Source: Effrenium voratum
Taxonomy: Eukaryota; Sar; Dinophyceae; Suessiales; Symbiodiniaceae
Direction of reading: 5' to 3'
Length of the DNA stretch: 64,000 nt
Assembly (NCBI GenBank): GCA_963377175.1
Contig: CAUJNA010001002.1
Span: forward strand, 189,883-253,882
The notes beneath the pieces are model-generated. The model saw nothing but the letters and a program-made list of their open reading frames with translations, had not been told where the DNA came from and searched no databases. This document shows, piece after piece, positions 34,920 through 48,500 of the stretch (within the stretch, counting starts at the first letter, position 1; each line of letters opens with the position of its first letter). The translations under genes and the position numbers were made by a program.

Positions 34920-37900
34920 GGGGGGGGAAGTCGAAGGTTGATGGAGTATGTGTAAAAATTCGGGAACCCCCCCCCAAAAAAAACAAAGCCGCAAAAGAAG
35001 TGGCTGTCCACATCCAACAAATCCACACGCCCCATAGAAACCTTGGCGGTTCCCAGCCATCCACTTAGGCTTTTAGGTTTTTGGTGTTTAGTGGTTGAGT
35101 TTCCGAATTTCACCCACCAAAAGTTATTCACTTTTAGCGCGGGATCAGAAAGCGGACAGCCCAAGATTCCCATTTTTGGGGCTCGGTTCTGTTGAAGGAT
35201 TAAGGAATACCTTGGAACAGCCCAAGTGGGAGTATGGCCCGCTTCTTTCGGGTGACCCCAGCTTAAAAGGCGCAGAAGGAGTTCTAGGTTGACCCCAGAA
35301 TTTTCATCCACCGGTTTAGTTTCATAGGGGTGCTTTTTTTTCTGGTTGAACTGTGGTTAGAATCAGATCGCGTTTCCAGGGCCCGCAGCCTTGTATTAAT
35401 ACACCGGGGTTGATTAATATGGGTCAACATCACTCACGGCACGAAGGTGCTTAGACTATTCTGAAATCTATTTTGCTCAGTGGATTCCACCCGCGTCCAA
35501 TGTTTTGTTTGGATTCGGGAGCTGACCGGAAAAAGACGCCCTCTGGTTTTGCAGGCAACCAAGGGAACCACCCGAGATACATGTCATGAGGAAATGTCTT
35601 GGTCACCAAATATCCTGGGATCCATAGGTATTTTGACACATGCCCACATTGTCGAAGGGCACTTCCCCGCAAAAAGGCCTCCCCATCTTGATCGAGCAAC
35701 CCCGTGCAGCGTGGCACTGGCACAATACCTCCCTTCGCATCCAAGAGCGCCTCGCTTACCATCGATGTTACTTACAAGTGTCACTTCTGAACTCAGAACG
35801 CGCGAAAAAGGATCCGACTCAGGAATCCTTGAAGTGAGGGGAGCACCCCAAAAGCCCGGGCCTTGTACCCGGAAATCCGCCGAAGTTCCGTGCGGGCGCC
35901 GTTCGACCTGTGGCATTTCAGCTTGCAAATGGAAACCCGGGGAGGCGGTCACCGGGAGGGCGCCTGCTGGTGACATCATGTTTTTCGGGGGTCCTGAGCC
36001 CCCAGAAGAAAGCGTTGCTGTTTGGACACCTCCTAAGATGATCGACACCAATTTGGGTGCCGGGCTTTCTTTTGTTTCCCGAAACGCGCAACACATGTCT
36101 ACCAAAGTAAAGTGGGCCAGGGTCCTAGTTTTTTCCTGCCAGGCTTCTAAAATAAACACACTGTGGATGGACGAAATCCTGCACCATCTAGGAAAGTCTG
36201 GAATGATGATTCTTCTGGAATTTCCAACAAACGTTATGGTTTCAACTATGGTTTCAAAGTGGTGGGATTTCTGGATTTCGCGTCCATCCACAGCACGACC
36301 CAAGGTTGTCAAAGTCGCGCGCATGTTTTTTTTTTCAATGACCAAAGTGGGCCAGGGTCCTGGTTTTTGTGCCAGGGTTCTATATGAACATATATGGCTT
36401 TTTAGCCTAGTGTTTAGTGGTTGGATTTCCGAATTTAACCCACTAAAAGTTATTCACTTTTAGCAGTCGGTACCCTTCAAAGGGATGTTTCCCAAAAAAT
36501 AAGAATGGAAATCACAGGGAAGTCATCCATTTCTGGGGTCCTCCCAGAGACACTCCAGAATTTAAGGCGGTTCCCGATTCTAAATTTTGCCAGGGCCCTG
36601 TCCAAGCGAACGAGATGAAGACTTTGTGTTCGATCCTGGGCATCCTCGCGTTAGGCTGCTGCGTGCCGGGCTCCACAGCAGCCAGTGGGCCAATGATCGC
36701 AGCTTGGAGTCTGTGAGCACTTTGGGGCTTCTGAATAATACATCTCGGGTCCTGTTTCTCAAAGTACTTGTTGGTTTGTTTGTTTTTTGTTTTTCTCCAG
36801 AAGTTGTTTTGGTTTGTGTTTTGAGCTGGGAGGGCTTGGGGCTTCTCAAATATACTTTTGGGCGGGGTGGGGTATGGGCATTGGATCATGTTACCCTCCC
36901 ACCAATCAACATGGAACCTGACGTTCGGGGGTCCCTTTAAAAGGCAAGTGGTCTTTCAGGACCCCCCAAAACGTCAGGTTCCATGTTAATTGGTTGGAGG
37001 GCAATGTTCCTCCTTGGGAATTCCATGTTGGACGGGAGGGTATTCACGGGAATCCGTTTCTTTTGGCCACGCTTCAGCGGGGCGCAAAGGGGGCCAAAGC
37101 GCACGCCGGAAGAGAATAACACCCCTTCCCATCACTTACCCTAAGCATCCTTTTTGGTTGGTTTGGCTCAACAAAATGAAGGGCACTGGTTGGGTTCCAG
37201 TGACCTTCCCAAAAAGGACTTTTTATTTCACTCAGCTGGTTGGAGGGGACCCGTTAGGGAGCTGGACTTCCATTTGTTTAAGATTATATATTGTTTTATG
37301 TTCCCCTGTTGGTTTTAAAGTTGGAATCCATTTCACTACGTGAAACATTTTCCAATTTTTTCCAGGGGGCTTAAGCAAATGGAAGTGGAGGGGTTCATTT
37401 TTTTTCAGCATTTCAAGAGGGAGCCTTTCGGAGCCGCCAGGAGTTCGGAGCTGACATGGCAGTTGCTCGAACCATACATGGCGCGATTCGATGGAAGCAC
37501 CATTCAGGCGCCATGGACGTAGCTTGGTCAAAGGGCAACTGGCACCCTGCTGGCACCCTGCTGGAGTTACTATTAAGACCTGGTTTCTCCAAAACAATGG
37601 TATATTTCAGGGTAGGCTGAATATGAAGCACGAAGGAAAACACACACACACACACACATTCGCCGTGTAGCCTTCTTTTTGGCCAAGAAAGGAGGGTATC
37701 ACTTGGGGTACTGTTGAGGAACGAAATCCATTTCACCACCTAAGAAACCCTGGCATGATGATTTCGGTGTAAATACCAACCAACCATGGGTTTGTTATTT
37801 CTCGATTTCGGAACCATCCAGAAGTCTTGGCCCAAATTTGCGGGGTCCCTTTTTGTATGGGTAGCAGAGTCCAGGTACCCATGGGTTGCCCCAAAACCGC

Positions 37901-39560
37901 GCTTTTCACCTCGGGCCTTGATGAATTCCTGCGGTATCACCTCCCCAGAGGCCCTGGAAACGGTATCACCCCAAAGGTCCTGGAAATTAGAAAGTTTTTT
38001 TAAGCTCACTTTTTCGGTGTTTCTTAGGTGGGCCACGGCCTCTTTCCATTCGGGGCGACTCGGGGGGGGGCCACGGGCGTCTTTGCCTCTCTCCCAGGCC
38101 TGCAGCGCGCGGCGGAGGCGGTGCAGCGCCTGAGCCCAGACATCGCCTGCCTGCAGGCGGGCGCCGTCGCTTTTTCGTGGCGCTTCTAACGGCGTGTTTT
38201 CGGCGGTTTTTTTGGCGGTTTCCGGGGGGGTTTACCCAACAGAAGACCGCAGGGAAGCAGGTTTCCCGTTAAAGTTGGTGGGGTGGGGTGGGTGCAGCGA
38301 AGCACTAGAAAAAGACAGACTGGACTCTTTTTTTGGTTCCTTCATTTCCCTTTGCGGAAAGTTCCGGCATGTTAACTGATCGCGTACCACGTGAAGACCA
38401 GGGTTTGATTCTAACTCAGTTGAAAAGAAGCCCCCCCCCCCCCCCGACACGTTGATTTGCAGGAGAGCATCAAAACCCTATGAGGGCACTCCGGAAAGAC
38501 TGTAAGATACGGATTTGGACCCCTAAAATTGGCAGGCTTGTCCTTTTAGTCTTCCTTCAAACTGACCTAAACAAAGGCAACACAAGCCCATTCAGTTTTT
38601 ATCCTCCCAAACCTGCTGGTCTTTCGGCTTCCATTTGAAGCGTTAACTTGAAGCTGTGGGATTCTTAGCCGTTTGGATGGGGTTCTAACCCCAAAGCTTA
38701 TCCGTGGTCAAGCCAAAAGGCCTACCAACTCGGCTTCCCTTGGGAAGTTTGTAAGGGAATTTTGACCCACGCCTGGAGCACACACTGAGGCCTAGAGTAA
38801 CCATGGCTACCCACCAAAGGATGCAAGTCCCCTTCTGTAGGTGTCCAGAGTTCGTAGCCATTTAGCCAACTTTCAGACGCTCTTGGAGAACTTAGCTATA
38901 CCCTTCCCCAGAATCAGTTCCCCTTCTTGATGTCTGGCTTTTTTGGGCCCCCCTTTATCTTGGCGGTTCCCAGCCATCCCCTTAGGCTTTTAGGTTTTTA
39001 GTGTTTAGTGGGGGTGTCCATTTAACCCACTCAAAGTTAAACTTTTAGCGGAGGATCTGAGGACAGCCCAGTTTTCCACGAACCAGGCAAACCATATTTC
39101 GCTTTTTGCTGTCCCGATTCCAGCCAAGTACCGAGATAAAGCACAATTTGGCCGGGAGCCTGCTGACCGATTAATGGGCCCATGACCCCATGACCCCTTT
39201 GCTGGTGCGAAAATCGGCAGGGAATGTGAAATGGAATGAAGCCGGGGGTCCCCTGAAAGGAAACCACAAAAGATGGTTTATAAGGGGCATTACATTTCTC
39301 ATTCCCTGCCCATCGCACCAGCAAGTTTTTCAAGGGCCCAGGTAGGAGACTCCAGGTAGGAGTGTCACTTCCTGGGCGGTTCACTCCTTTTGGGCGGTTG
39401 TAAAGCGAAAATCGAAATCTATTTCGGGGGTCCAATCTCCTATTTTAAGATCAAGCCCAGGTACCTGGATCCTCAAACTACCAAACAAGGGATTTGTTCA
39501 CCCCAGAGTTCTTTGGGCCAGTATCACTTTTTTCAGGCTATAAATCTTGGGCTAACAGCA

Positions 39561-39591
<31 letters not shown>

Positions 39592-42500
39592 GTTTTTACA
39601 ATAGACAATGAATATATATATATGTATATCCCTGTTTTGGGGCTTGGCCAATCTCACTTTATGTTTTTTTTTTGTTGAAAACCACGCAAACACAAAAGGA
39701 ACTATTTTTAGACAACCCCATTACCTCATAGCTACACTAGCTATAAGTTTTGGGCCAATAGCACTCTCCTTTTTTTTGCGAAATAATACATAGATATATA
39801 TATATATATAGGCCTACTTTGGGGCATACCCATTAGTACAATTTACAAAATAATATGTGTATATATATATATATATATATATCCCTAATTCAAGACACAC
39901 TCCTTAGTCCAAGGCTTCCCCTTGGATCACTTCGAACCGAAGAACTCGCTGGGTTTAGGAGTTCGACGAGCGCGCGGAGGAAGCCTTCGAGCGCAGCTTG
40001 GGGGACGCTTACCACCGGGCGCCGCGGTCGGCAACACGCGACCGGAGTCGGCGGGGTCGGAGTGGGAGTGGGGACCGGAGTAGAATGGCTTTATTTTAGT
40101 GGGGATTGGGATGTTCACTGGACGGGATTTTGATCCATGGCCAAATCACACTCTCAGTGAAAGATGGGATGCAGGGGGGGGGGGGAAGGTCTGGGGCTCG
40201 GGTCGCGTGTGGGGGGGGGGGGGGAACTGCAATACTCTTGAAAGCAACCGATTTGTAAATTGTGACATGGCTTGTTTTTCGCCTCCGGACTTTTTGTAGG
40301 AGAAGGATGGGTGCAACACGACTCACTCAGTCCCCAAAACGTTCCCCCGGAGTGGGGCTTCGTGTCTCTCGCGTCTCTCTCCGTCTTAGCACCAGGCTGT
40401 GGTGTTGCGGAACGAGGAGCTGCCGCCGAAGGAGTGCGGGCGTCGGTTTCGGTTTCCCTTTTTTGGGTGTGTCCTTTTTGTTGGGGACCCCCATCGTTTT
40501 TACATTTTTGCTTGTTGTGGTTTAGTGGGACATCTCCACTTAACTTCTAAGATTTAACTTTTTGCTCGCCTTCCAACGTCAACCAAGGCCCTTCTTGGAG
40601 TGGCTTTTAAGAAAAGCCACACATAATTTTGAAGGGTCCCCTACACAGAGACAAGCCCATATTAAAAAGACTAGCGGGCACCCAGGATTCTGCATCTGAA
40701 GTTTTGAAATATCAAAGACGTTCAGCATAATGTTTGAACATCTTCGGATAGAAACCTGGTAAAGCAGTTTCGTTGCGTGTCCAGGATTGTCAGATCCAAT
40801 ACGGTTGCGTTGTTTTTTGTGGTATCTATTTTGGGATAGAAACCAAAAGGAAAGCCAAAGCCATTTCGGGGGGTCCGCTTAAACCAAGACACACCCATAT
40901 GGGCATTTGTTTGGGCGCCCTGCAACACAAATAAAGGGGAATTCCGAACCGAACCGGCGGATAGGTTTATTCCCCAACCCCTTTTGGGAATATGGGAATG
41001 AACCGTTTGGGGTATTGTAGGAAACGTCACAAGTGGTTGTTACTGGTTCATTTCAACTCATTTCCTGATAAGTTAAGACACTGTCTACACCCGAGATTGC
41101 TCTTTCGCAGCTTTGGGACCTTGTCGCTCTTTCTTGCACATGAAGTTCCTGTCAATGCAAACTCGGCCTCGGTGTTTTGTTGACCTGTGTTTCATTGTCC
41201 GTCCGGGCGGGGGAGAAGTTCAAGGGCAGCCGAACAGCAGAACCCCTGCTTGATATTGATCGGAGGGTGTCCCCCTTTTAGTCGGGGCGGTCGTCACTTT
41301 TGGAGGGAACAGCCCCCCCTATTACTGTAGTAGGACGGGTTTCTGAATCCGGGGTGATCATTTAGATGGTCTGGGAGGCAACCCGATTGTGCAAATGTTC
41401 ATAACCGACAGCCCCGCAATTGTCCTAGGTCCCCAAGTAGTGCCCTTTTACTCTTCTTTTGGGGGGAGGGTTCCCCTACTAAACTAGTTTCTACAGAAAG
41501 AAATAAGGTACCAACTTATTCTAACCTCTCTACTGGAGCACCTAGGCTTTTTAGGCTTCCCTAAGCTGCAAACTGGTTCATAACCCGAGAAGTCTCGTGG
41601 CTCGGGGAAAATCCCAACAGGACGGCTGCGCCATCTTCGTGCGGGCGGGTTTGAGCGCCACTGGGTACTCCTTCCGCTTGCGGGACGTCGCTGAGAGGCG
41701 GCGAATATCACGAGCTCACATGGCTGTTTTGCTTGTTTCAACCATCGCCTTTTTCAACAACTGGCCGTTTTGCCTGGGCGGTTTTGTAGAAAGAAGTATC
41801 CCTGGAAAGAATATGACCATGGTTCAAAACCTATGCTACCATTTTGGGGTGAATTATAACGACCTCACACAACCTCACCCCAAATGGTGGTTTATGTGGG
41901 GAATGGCCCCCAACCACCTTATTTCAGGCTGGTGAAATATTATAATTCACCCAGACCATTTTTGGGTAAGTGCACCACTTACTTTAGAACCTACTTTAGT
42001 GGGGATTGGGATGTTCACTGGGGTACGATTTGGATTTTGACCCATGGCCACATGGGAATTCCCCTTGGGCTTGCTCTAAAAGGAATTTCCCTCTCACGAA
42101 TTAACATGGAACCTGGCGTTCCCACTCCCCCCTGCCCACTAAACCGCCCCCGCCGCCCCGGCACCCCGCCGCTTCCGCGCTTCCCGAGAGGCACTTCCCT
42201 GCCGCGCTGGAGAAGCGCAGCGGCGGCGGCCTCGCGGCGGCCGCGCGCTCGGGCCGTGACGTGCTCGTGGTGAAAGGAAGTGGCCGGTTTTTCGGCGTAA
42301 GGGTGGTTAGAAAGGTCCAGGGTTGCGGGATCAAGGGGTTTTACCCCACTTCTGTGATACAAGGGAATCTCCCCCGTTATGTGGTGGGTTAGTCTTTGGG
42401 AAGCCCTTGTTGTTGTATCACAGAAGTGGTCATTTCCCACAGCCCTGGAAAGGTCTATTTTATGGTTCCAAGATGGGTAGAGAACAACTATTTCCACAGC

Positions 42501-45500
42501 GCAACGGATCGCAAACGGACCGCAAACCTCTGGAGGTTTCCATGCATCAGCTGAAGTTTAGGGTTCTTGGGCTTTCTTGCTATGTTGGGGCTCCGAATCG
42601 CACAACGTGACATATACAACTTGAAGGGCAACACAGGTGAGCCACAATCAAAACTCCGATAGATGAAGGTTAGGGACGCTTCCAGCCAGAAACAGCTGCG
42701 GAATTCTGCCTTGAAGCCTGGTTCTGGGTCAACCATTTTGCAAGAAAGACACCGGAATCACCTTGAGAGGGGGGAAACCAGCTATTTGTCCAATCAGGGA
42801 ATTAGAGTTCATGTACCTCTCTGGGTTCGTTTGGTTTCCCATGGTGTCCCCAAATATACAACTTGAAGGGAAACCCAGGTGAGTCACAATCAAAACTCGG
42901 GTAATTAGAGGGTGGGACAATCCCGGTCAGTGGGTGCGGACTTTCCGCCTTGGTAATTCTTACAGCGCCTGGTTCTCTGGTTCTCCTAAATCGACCAGCC
43001 AAAGGATGCCCTTTTTGCCCGTGGAAATTTCCACTGGGCGTAGCGTACAACTTGAAGGGAAGCACCAGGGTCTTCGCTTACCACCTTGACTATTTACACG
43101 TTGGGTCACCCTGGTAAGGGGTTGAGTTGGGCTGGGGGTTGAGGTGGGGGCTTCAGGTGTGTTGGAGAGGGTGGAATTGGGGGTGGATGCGGGTCTGGGG
43201 GTTCACCACTTACTTCCATTTGCTGAAATGAATATCTTTTATTTTCCCTTGGTTTTTAAAGGAACTTATCACTACTGGACATATTTTCTTTCTATTTTTT
43301 TCCATGGCTCGTTAGGTCGCCCGCACCAAACGGGGCCCCAAACCCCCCGGGCGAGGCTCGAAGAGCCAAATGGAAGCTTCGCTTATCCGCACCTTGGAGG
43401 CCCCTTTCAAGCGCCGGTCGCGAGGCCCTTTGGCGTGAGCTCCACGAAAAGCTGAGCCTCGCAGTGGCCCCTTGGGCCGTCAGAGAGGGCGAGACCCGTC
43501 TGAGTTGGGTGCCCAATGGTGCGATGATAGGCAGGTTTATTTTTTAGACATGGAATTTCACAGGTGTCCTTTTTTGGTTTGGTTCAAACATATTTTGGGG
43601 CGATTCCTGGTAAATTTGGTGGTTCAATCAGCTACCTGGGAAACCCATCTATTTTCAAGCAAAATGGACACCGAGACAAACCATCCAAGGAAACATCGAA
43701 CGCGTGTTTTTTGTTTTGTTTCGCCATTTGGGTGCTCTGATTCTAGAAAAAGACGCGCCCCCCCATGTGTGTGTCTGCTTTTTAAGACCCGAATCTTGGG
43801 AAGGCCCTCAAAGTCCGAACCCTGCAGATCCAACCTCCAAAGCAATGATGCTTAGGTGTTTTTCCCCCCAAAACCTTTGATGAAATCAGACAAAACTCTG
43901 ACTCGTGCCCACCAACCACTTTCGAGGTAGTCCCCGCTACTTCATGCCCATTTTTGTCGTCACGGCGAAACATGTTGAACCATTTTAAAGCATTTCTTGT
44001 GGTTGAGTGGTTGAAATCCAACTCCACTGAACTGCTAAAATTTGAGAATTTTTGCTCCCCTAACCCAACGTCAACCAAGCTTTATCCATTTTGTTTCTCT
44101 GAACACCTCAGCCAAGCAGCTACCAGGAGTTTTGGAAGCACATGGTAATTGATCAGGTGAGCAATCAAAACCGATTCGGGTAGATGATCCGGTTAGTAAG
44201 GGACAATCCCCTGGCCACAAGTAGCTGCGGATATCCGCTTTCTTGATTCTTGAAGCATGGTTCTGGGATTACGACCATTTTACTACCGGGTTTTGATTAT
44301 GACTCCGGTGGCTATTAAATGAGGACCCCCGGCCTTGGTGTTCTCGCGGGCTTACCCCACACGTTGATACCCCGAGGCTGTAGACGTGGAGAGCGACCAA
44401 AGGCGGCGCGCGCCGGCTCGCCATGGTGAGTTTTCTCAAATGCGCAGTGTCCACCGATTCTTGTTTTTTTTTTTTTTTCTTTCTCCATAGCAGGTGAGCC
44501 ACGTGCTCAAAACCGATTCGGGTAGATGATCCGGTTAGTAAGGGGCGATCCCCTGGCCATAAATAGCTGCGGAATTCCGGCTTCTTAGTCCTTTACATGG
44601 TTCTGGGTAGACCATTTTAGTACCAGGTTTTGATTATGACTCAGGTGGCTCTACCAGGTCTCATGGGGTTATAGAAAGGACTATAATATAAACCCATTTT
44701 GAGCATGGTGGTGGAGCGCCTTTGTGTCATGTGCTTGGTTTGCTTGCAGCATGTAGGCACGCCTGCGTCCCTTTGCGGATTCGTTGTGGCCGGGGTGTTT
44801 TAACAGACCTCATCTCTGGGATCTCCAAGACTATTTGAGATACTGTGGATGGGCGAGATCCATTTCGCACCACCTAAGAAAAACCCTGGAATGAAAATCG
44901 ATTCCCCTGTACATGCCAACAAACGTTAGGGTTTCAACCATGGCTTCCAAGTGGTGCGATTTCTGGATTTCGCAACCATCCACAGTAGGGTAGACCAATC
45001 ATGAAACAAATCAAAGTTACCCCCCAGATCTGGGCCGAATTTTCGGTTGCGCATCCCATTGGGGCCTTCGGGCCACCCCGAAGAAGACGCGCACCCCTCT
45101 CCCCCCAAGGAGAAGCAAGGCCACAGAGCGGCAAAAATGTCACTACTGGGTTGCCCCAGCTAGGTGCCCTTCTTAACCCTTTTTTTCTGGGAGATTCGGT
45201 TTTTCCGTACTAAAATAGTCTCCAGGAAGAAGTTGGTACCCTTACTACCTAGACTAAAGAATATCCTTCACAGGCGGTCGGTGGACATTTGTGATGTCCA
45301 CCGAAGGTCCCAGAAAACAAGTACTTGCGTGTTCGGCCATGTTACTACTGTAAATTGTTGGTGAGCTGGGTCACAACCCACTACTATGTCACCCTAAGTA
45401 GGACCTAGTTTTTTGTAGGTTATGACCCAAGTGGCTAGCCACTTGCCAACTTAGCCTTCCATTGCCGTTTCATACTATTTCACATCTTTCCCTCGTTGGT

Positions 45501-48500
45501 TTTGAAGGGAATGGATTTCAGTTCTGGACATGTTTTCTATTTGTTTTCAGGCGAAAAAGGAAATGGGTGTGGGTCAAAACTAAACCACCAGGGGACTGCC
45601 TGGTTTAGTCATGGGTTCCATTTACCAGGGTTACCCATTTTTGACCCACAGCCAAATGGAAGCGGCGAATCGAGCGTGGGCGCTCGGCTCTCCCACCAGG
45701 AAGTTCTGCGATGCTGGGCCGCACTTTGATCGCAGAGTGCCATCGGAGGGAAGTTGATGGGCGGGATTTGGACGAGTTACCTTTAGGGAAGCCGGGAAGC
45801 CAGCTTCCCACCACCCAAACCACTTCCACGATTGTGGAGGGGCAACCTTGGCTCATCCCCAGTAATGCAGACCCCGGATTAATAAACCGGCCCCCCCTCC
45901 CCCCCCCCCCCCCTCAAGGTCACAAGGTCAGGTCTGTCATTTTTTTGAGGGCCCCCCCCTAATAGTGGGAAGGGAAGGTTAGGTCAGGGAACCTTGTGGG
46001 AAGGTCAGGTGAGGGAACCTTGTGGGAAGGTCAGGACCTTGTGGGAAGGTCAGGTGAGGGAACCTTGTGGGAAGGTCAGGACCTTGTGGGAAGGTCAGGT
46101 GAGGGAACCTTGTGGGAAGGTCAGGACCTTGTGGGAAGGTCAGGTGAGGGAACCTTGTGGGAAGGTCAGGACCTTGTGGGAAGGTCAGGTGGGGGAACCT
46201 TGTGGGAAGGTCAGGACCTTGTAAGAAGGTCAGGTGGGGGAACCTTGTGGGAAGGTCAGGACCTTGTGGGAAGGTCAGGTGAGGGAACCTTGTGGGAAGG
46301 TCAGGTGAGGGAACCTTGTGTGGGAAGGTCAGGTGAGGGAACCTTGTGGGAAGGTCAGGCGAGGGAACCTTGAGGGAAGGTCAGGTGAGGGAACCTTGTG
46401 GGAAGGTCAGGTGAGGGCACCTTGTGGGAAGGTCAGGTGAGGGAACCTTGTGGGAAGGTCAGGTCAAGTGAGGAAACCTTGTGGGAAGGTCATGACTTGT
46501 GAGGCCAGGGAACCTATAGAATGGATTTAAAGCAATCAGAGGGGTCTTTGAAGGCTTTTGGAGAACATGGTTGATTAATAGGGGGTGCCAAATTTTAAGA
46601 ATTTTGATGAGTAATTAGGGAGCTTGAAGGTAGCTTGTGAAAAAGTCAGGTCAGGGAACCTTGCAGGAAGGTCAGGTCAGGGAACCTTGTGGTTGTGGGA
46701 ACCTTGTGGGAAGGTCAGGTGAGGGAAACTTGTGGGAAGGTCAGCATGTAAAGCAAGCAGAGTTGTAGTTCTCTGGTTGATTAATAGGGGGTGCCAGAAG
46801 AATTTGGGGGGCTTGAAGGTCAGGTGAGTGGGAAGGTCATGACTTTTGAGGCCAGAGGGTTTTTTGGAGGCTGTTGGACGGTTGATTAACAGGGGGTGCC
46901 AAATCTAAGAATTGTTGATGAATAAGTAGGGAGCTTGAAGGTAGCTTGTGAAAAAGTCAGGTCAGGGAACCTTGTAGGAAGGTCAGACCAGGGAACCGTT
47001 CAGGTGAGGGAACCTTGTGGGAAGGTCAGCATTTAAAGCAATCAGAGTTGTATCTCTTTGGTTGATTAATTGGGGGTGCCAAATCTAAAGAATTTGGTGG
47101 TCTTGAAGGTAGCTTGTGAAAAAGTCAGGTCAGGGAACCTTGTGGGAAGGTCAGGTCAGGGATCCTTGTGGTTTGTAAGAAGGTCAGGCGAGGGAACCTT
47201 GTGGGAAGGTCAGCATTTAAAGCAATCAGAGAGTCCTTTGATTAATAGGGGGGTGCCAAATCTAAGAATTGTTGATCAGTAATTAGGGGGCTTGAAGGCA
47301 GCTTGTGAAAAAGTCAGGTCAGGGAACCTTGTGGAAAGGATGAAACGCAATCAGAGGGGCCTTTCTATGGTTGATTAATCGGGGGGGCCAAATCAAAGAA
47401 TTTGGGGGCTTGAAGGTAGCTTGTGAAACCTATGGTTGATTAATAGGGGGTGCCAAATCTAAGAAATGTTGATCAATAATTAGGGGGCTTGAAGGTAGCT
47501 TGTGAGAATTGGGCGGAGTAGAGTACGACGTGGACTCGAACCCCAGCGCCTTTAGTGGAGAGAGAATGTCTTTGCCAACTAGACTGAGCAGTCTTGACCA
47601 CATGGCATCAAATAAGGTTATCTGCCATTACCCAGGACCATTTTCCACTTAGCGGTTTATTATTATGGGGGTGCGCACCTTTGGGCTGGAACCTTGGGGT
47701 CCCAGAATGCACCTTGGTGGAACTGGAAGGCATTGTGGCACCAAAACAAAGCCAAGAAGAGCTTGAAACCCAAGGCGTGGCCAAAACCAGCCACAGAGAC
47801 ATTGTGATACTAAATGGAAGGCAACAAGGGTTTGAAAGCCACAAGCTTTCAACATCCAACCCAAGGCAGCCAACAGTGGTTCAAACCAGCCCAGCGACAC
47901 CAGCAGAGCTAGTGTGACACCAAAACAAGGCCAACAACAGCTTGGGAGCCACAAGCTTTCAACATCCAACCCAAGGCAGCCAACAGTGGTTCAAACCAGC
48001 CCAGCAACACCAGCAGAGATAGTGTGACACCAAAACAAGGCCAAGAACAGCTTGGGAGCCACATATAGTGAAAACAAGCTTGATTATTATTAGGGGGGTG
48101 TCACCACTTTTTGTGCAAAACCATAACTGTGCTGATCTTTCTGCTTGCCAAGACCAACATTATCCGGCAAAGGTTATGTTCTTGCCAAAAGTGGCAAGCA
48201 CCCCCCTAATAATAATCAAGCTTCTTCTCATTATCTGTGGCTCCCAAGCTGTTGTTGGCCTTGTTTTGGTGTCACTATCTCTGCTGGTGTTGCTGGGCTG
48301 GTTTGAACCACTGTTGGCTGCCTTGGGTTGGATGTTGAAAGCTTGTGGCTCCCAAGCTGTTGTTGGCCTTGTTTTGGTGTCACAAGCTCTGCTGGTGTTG
48401 CTGGGCTGGTTTGGGCAACTGTTGGCTGCCTTGGGTTGGATGTTGAAAGCTTGTGGCTTTCAAGCCCTTGTTGCCTTCCATTTAGTATCACAATGTCTCT

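Noticed and set aside
35480..36463. 327-codon plus-strand ORF, one of the largest in the window
   Set aside because: Its second half runs through a complete family B TIR element and a family F hairpin, and its frame disagrees with the exon-like islands inside it. Length is due to repeat composition.
45994..46373. Repeat ORFs of 76 and 125 codons
   Set aside because: The 45-bp unit is a multiple of three, so frames stay open automatically.
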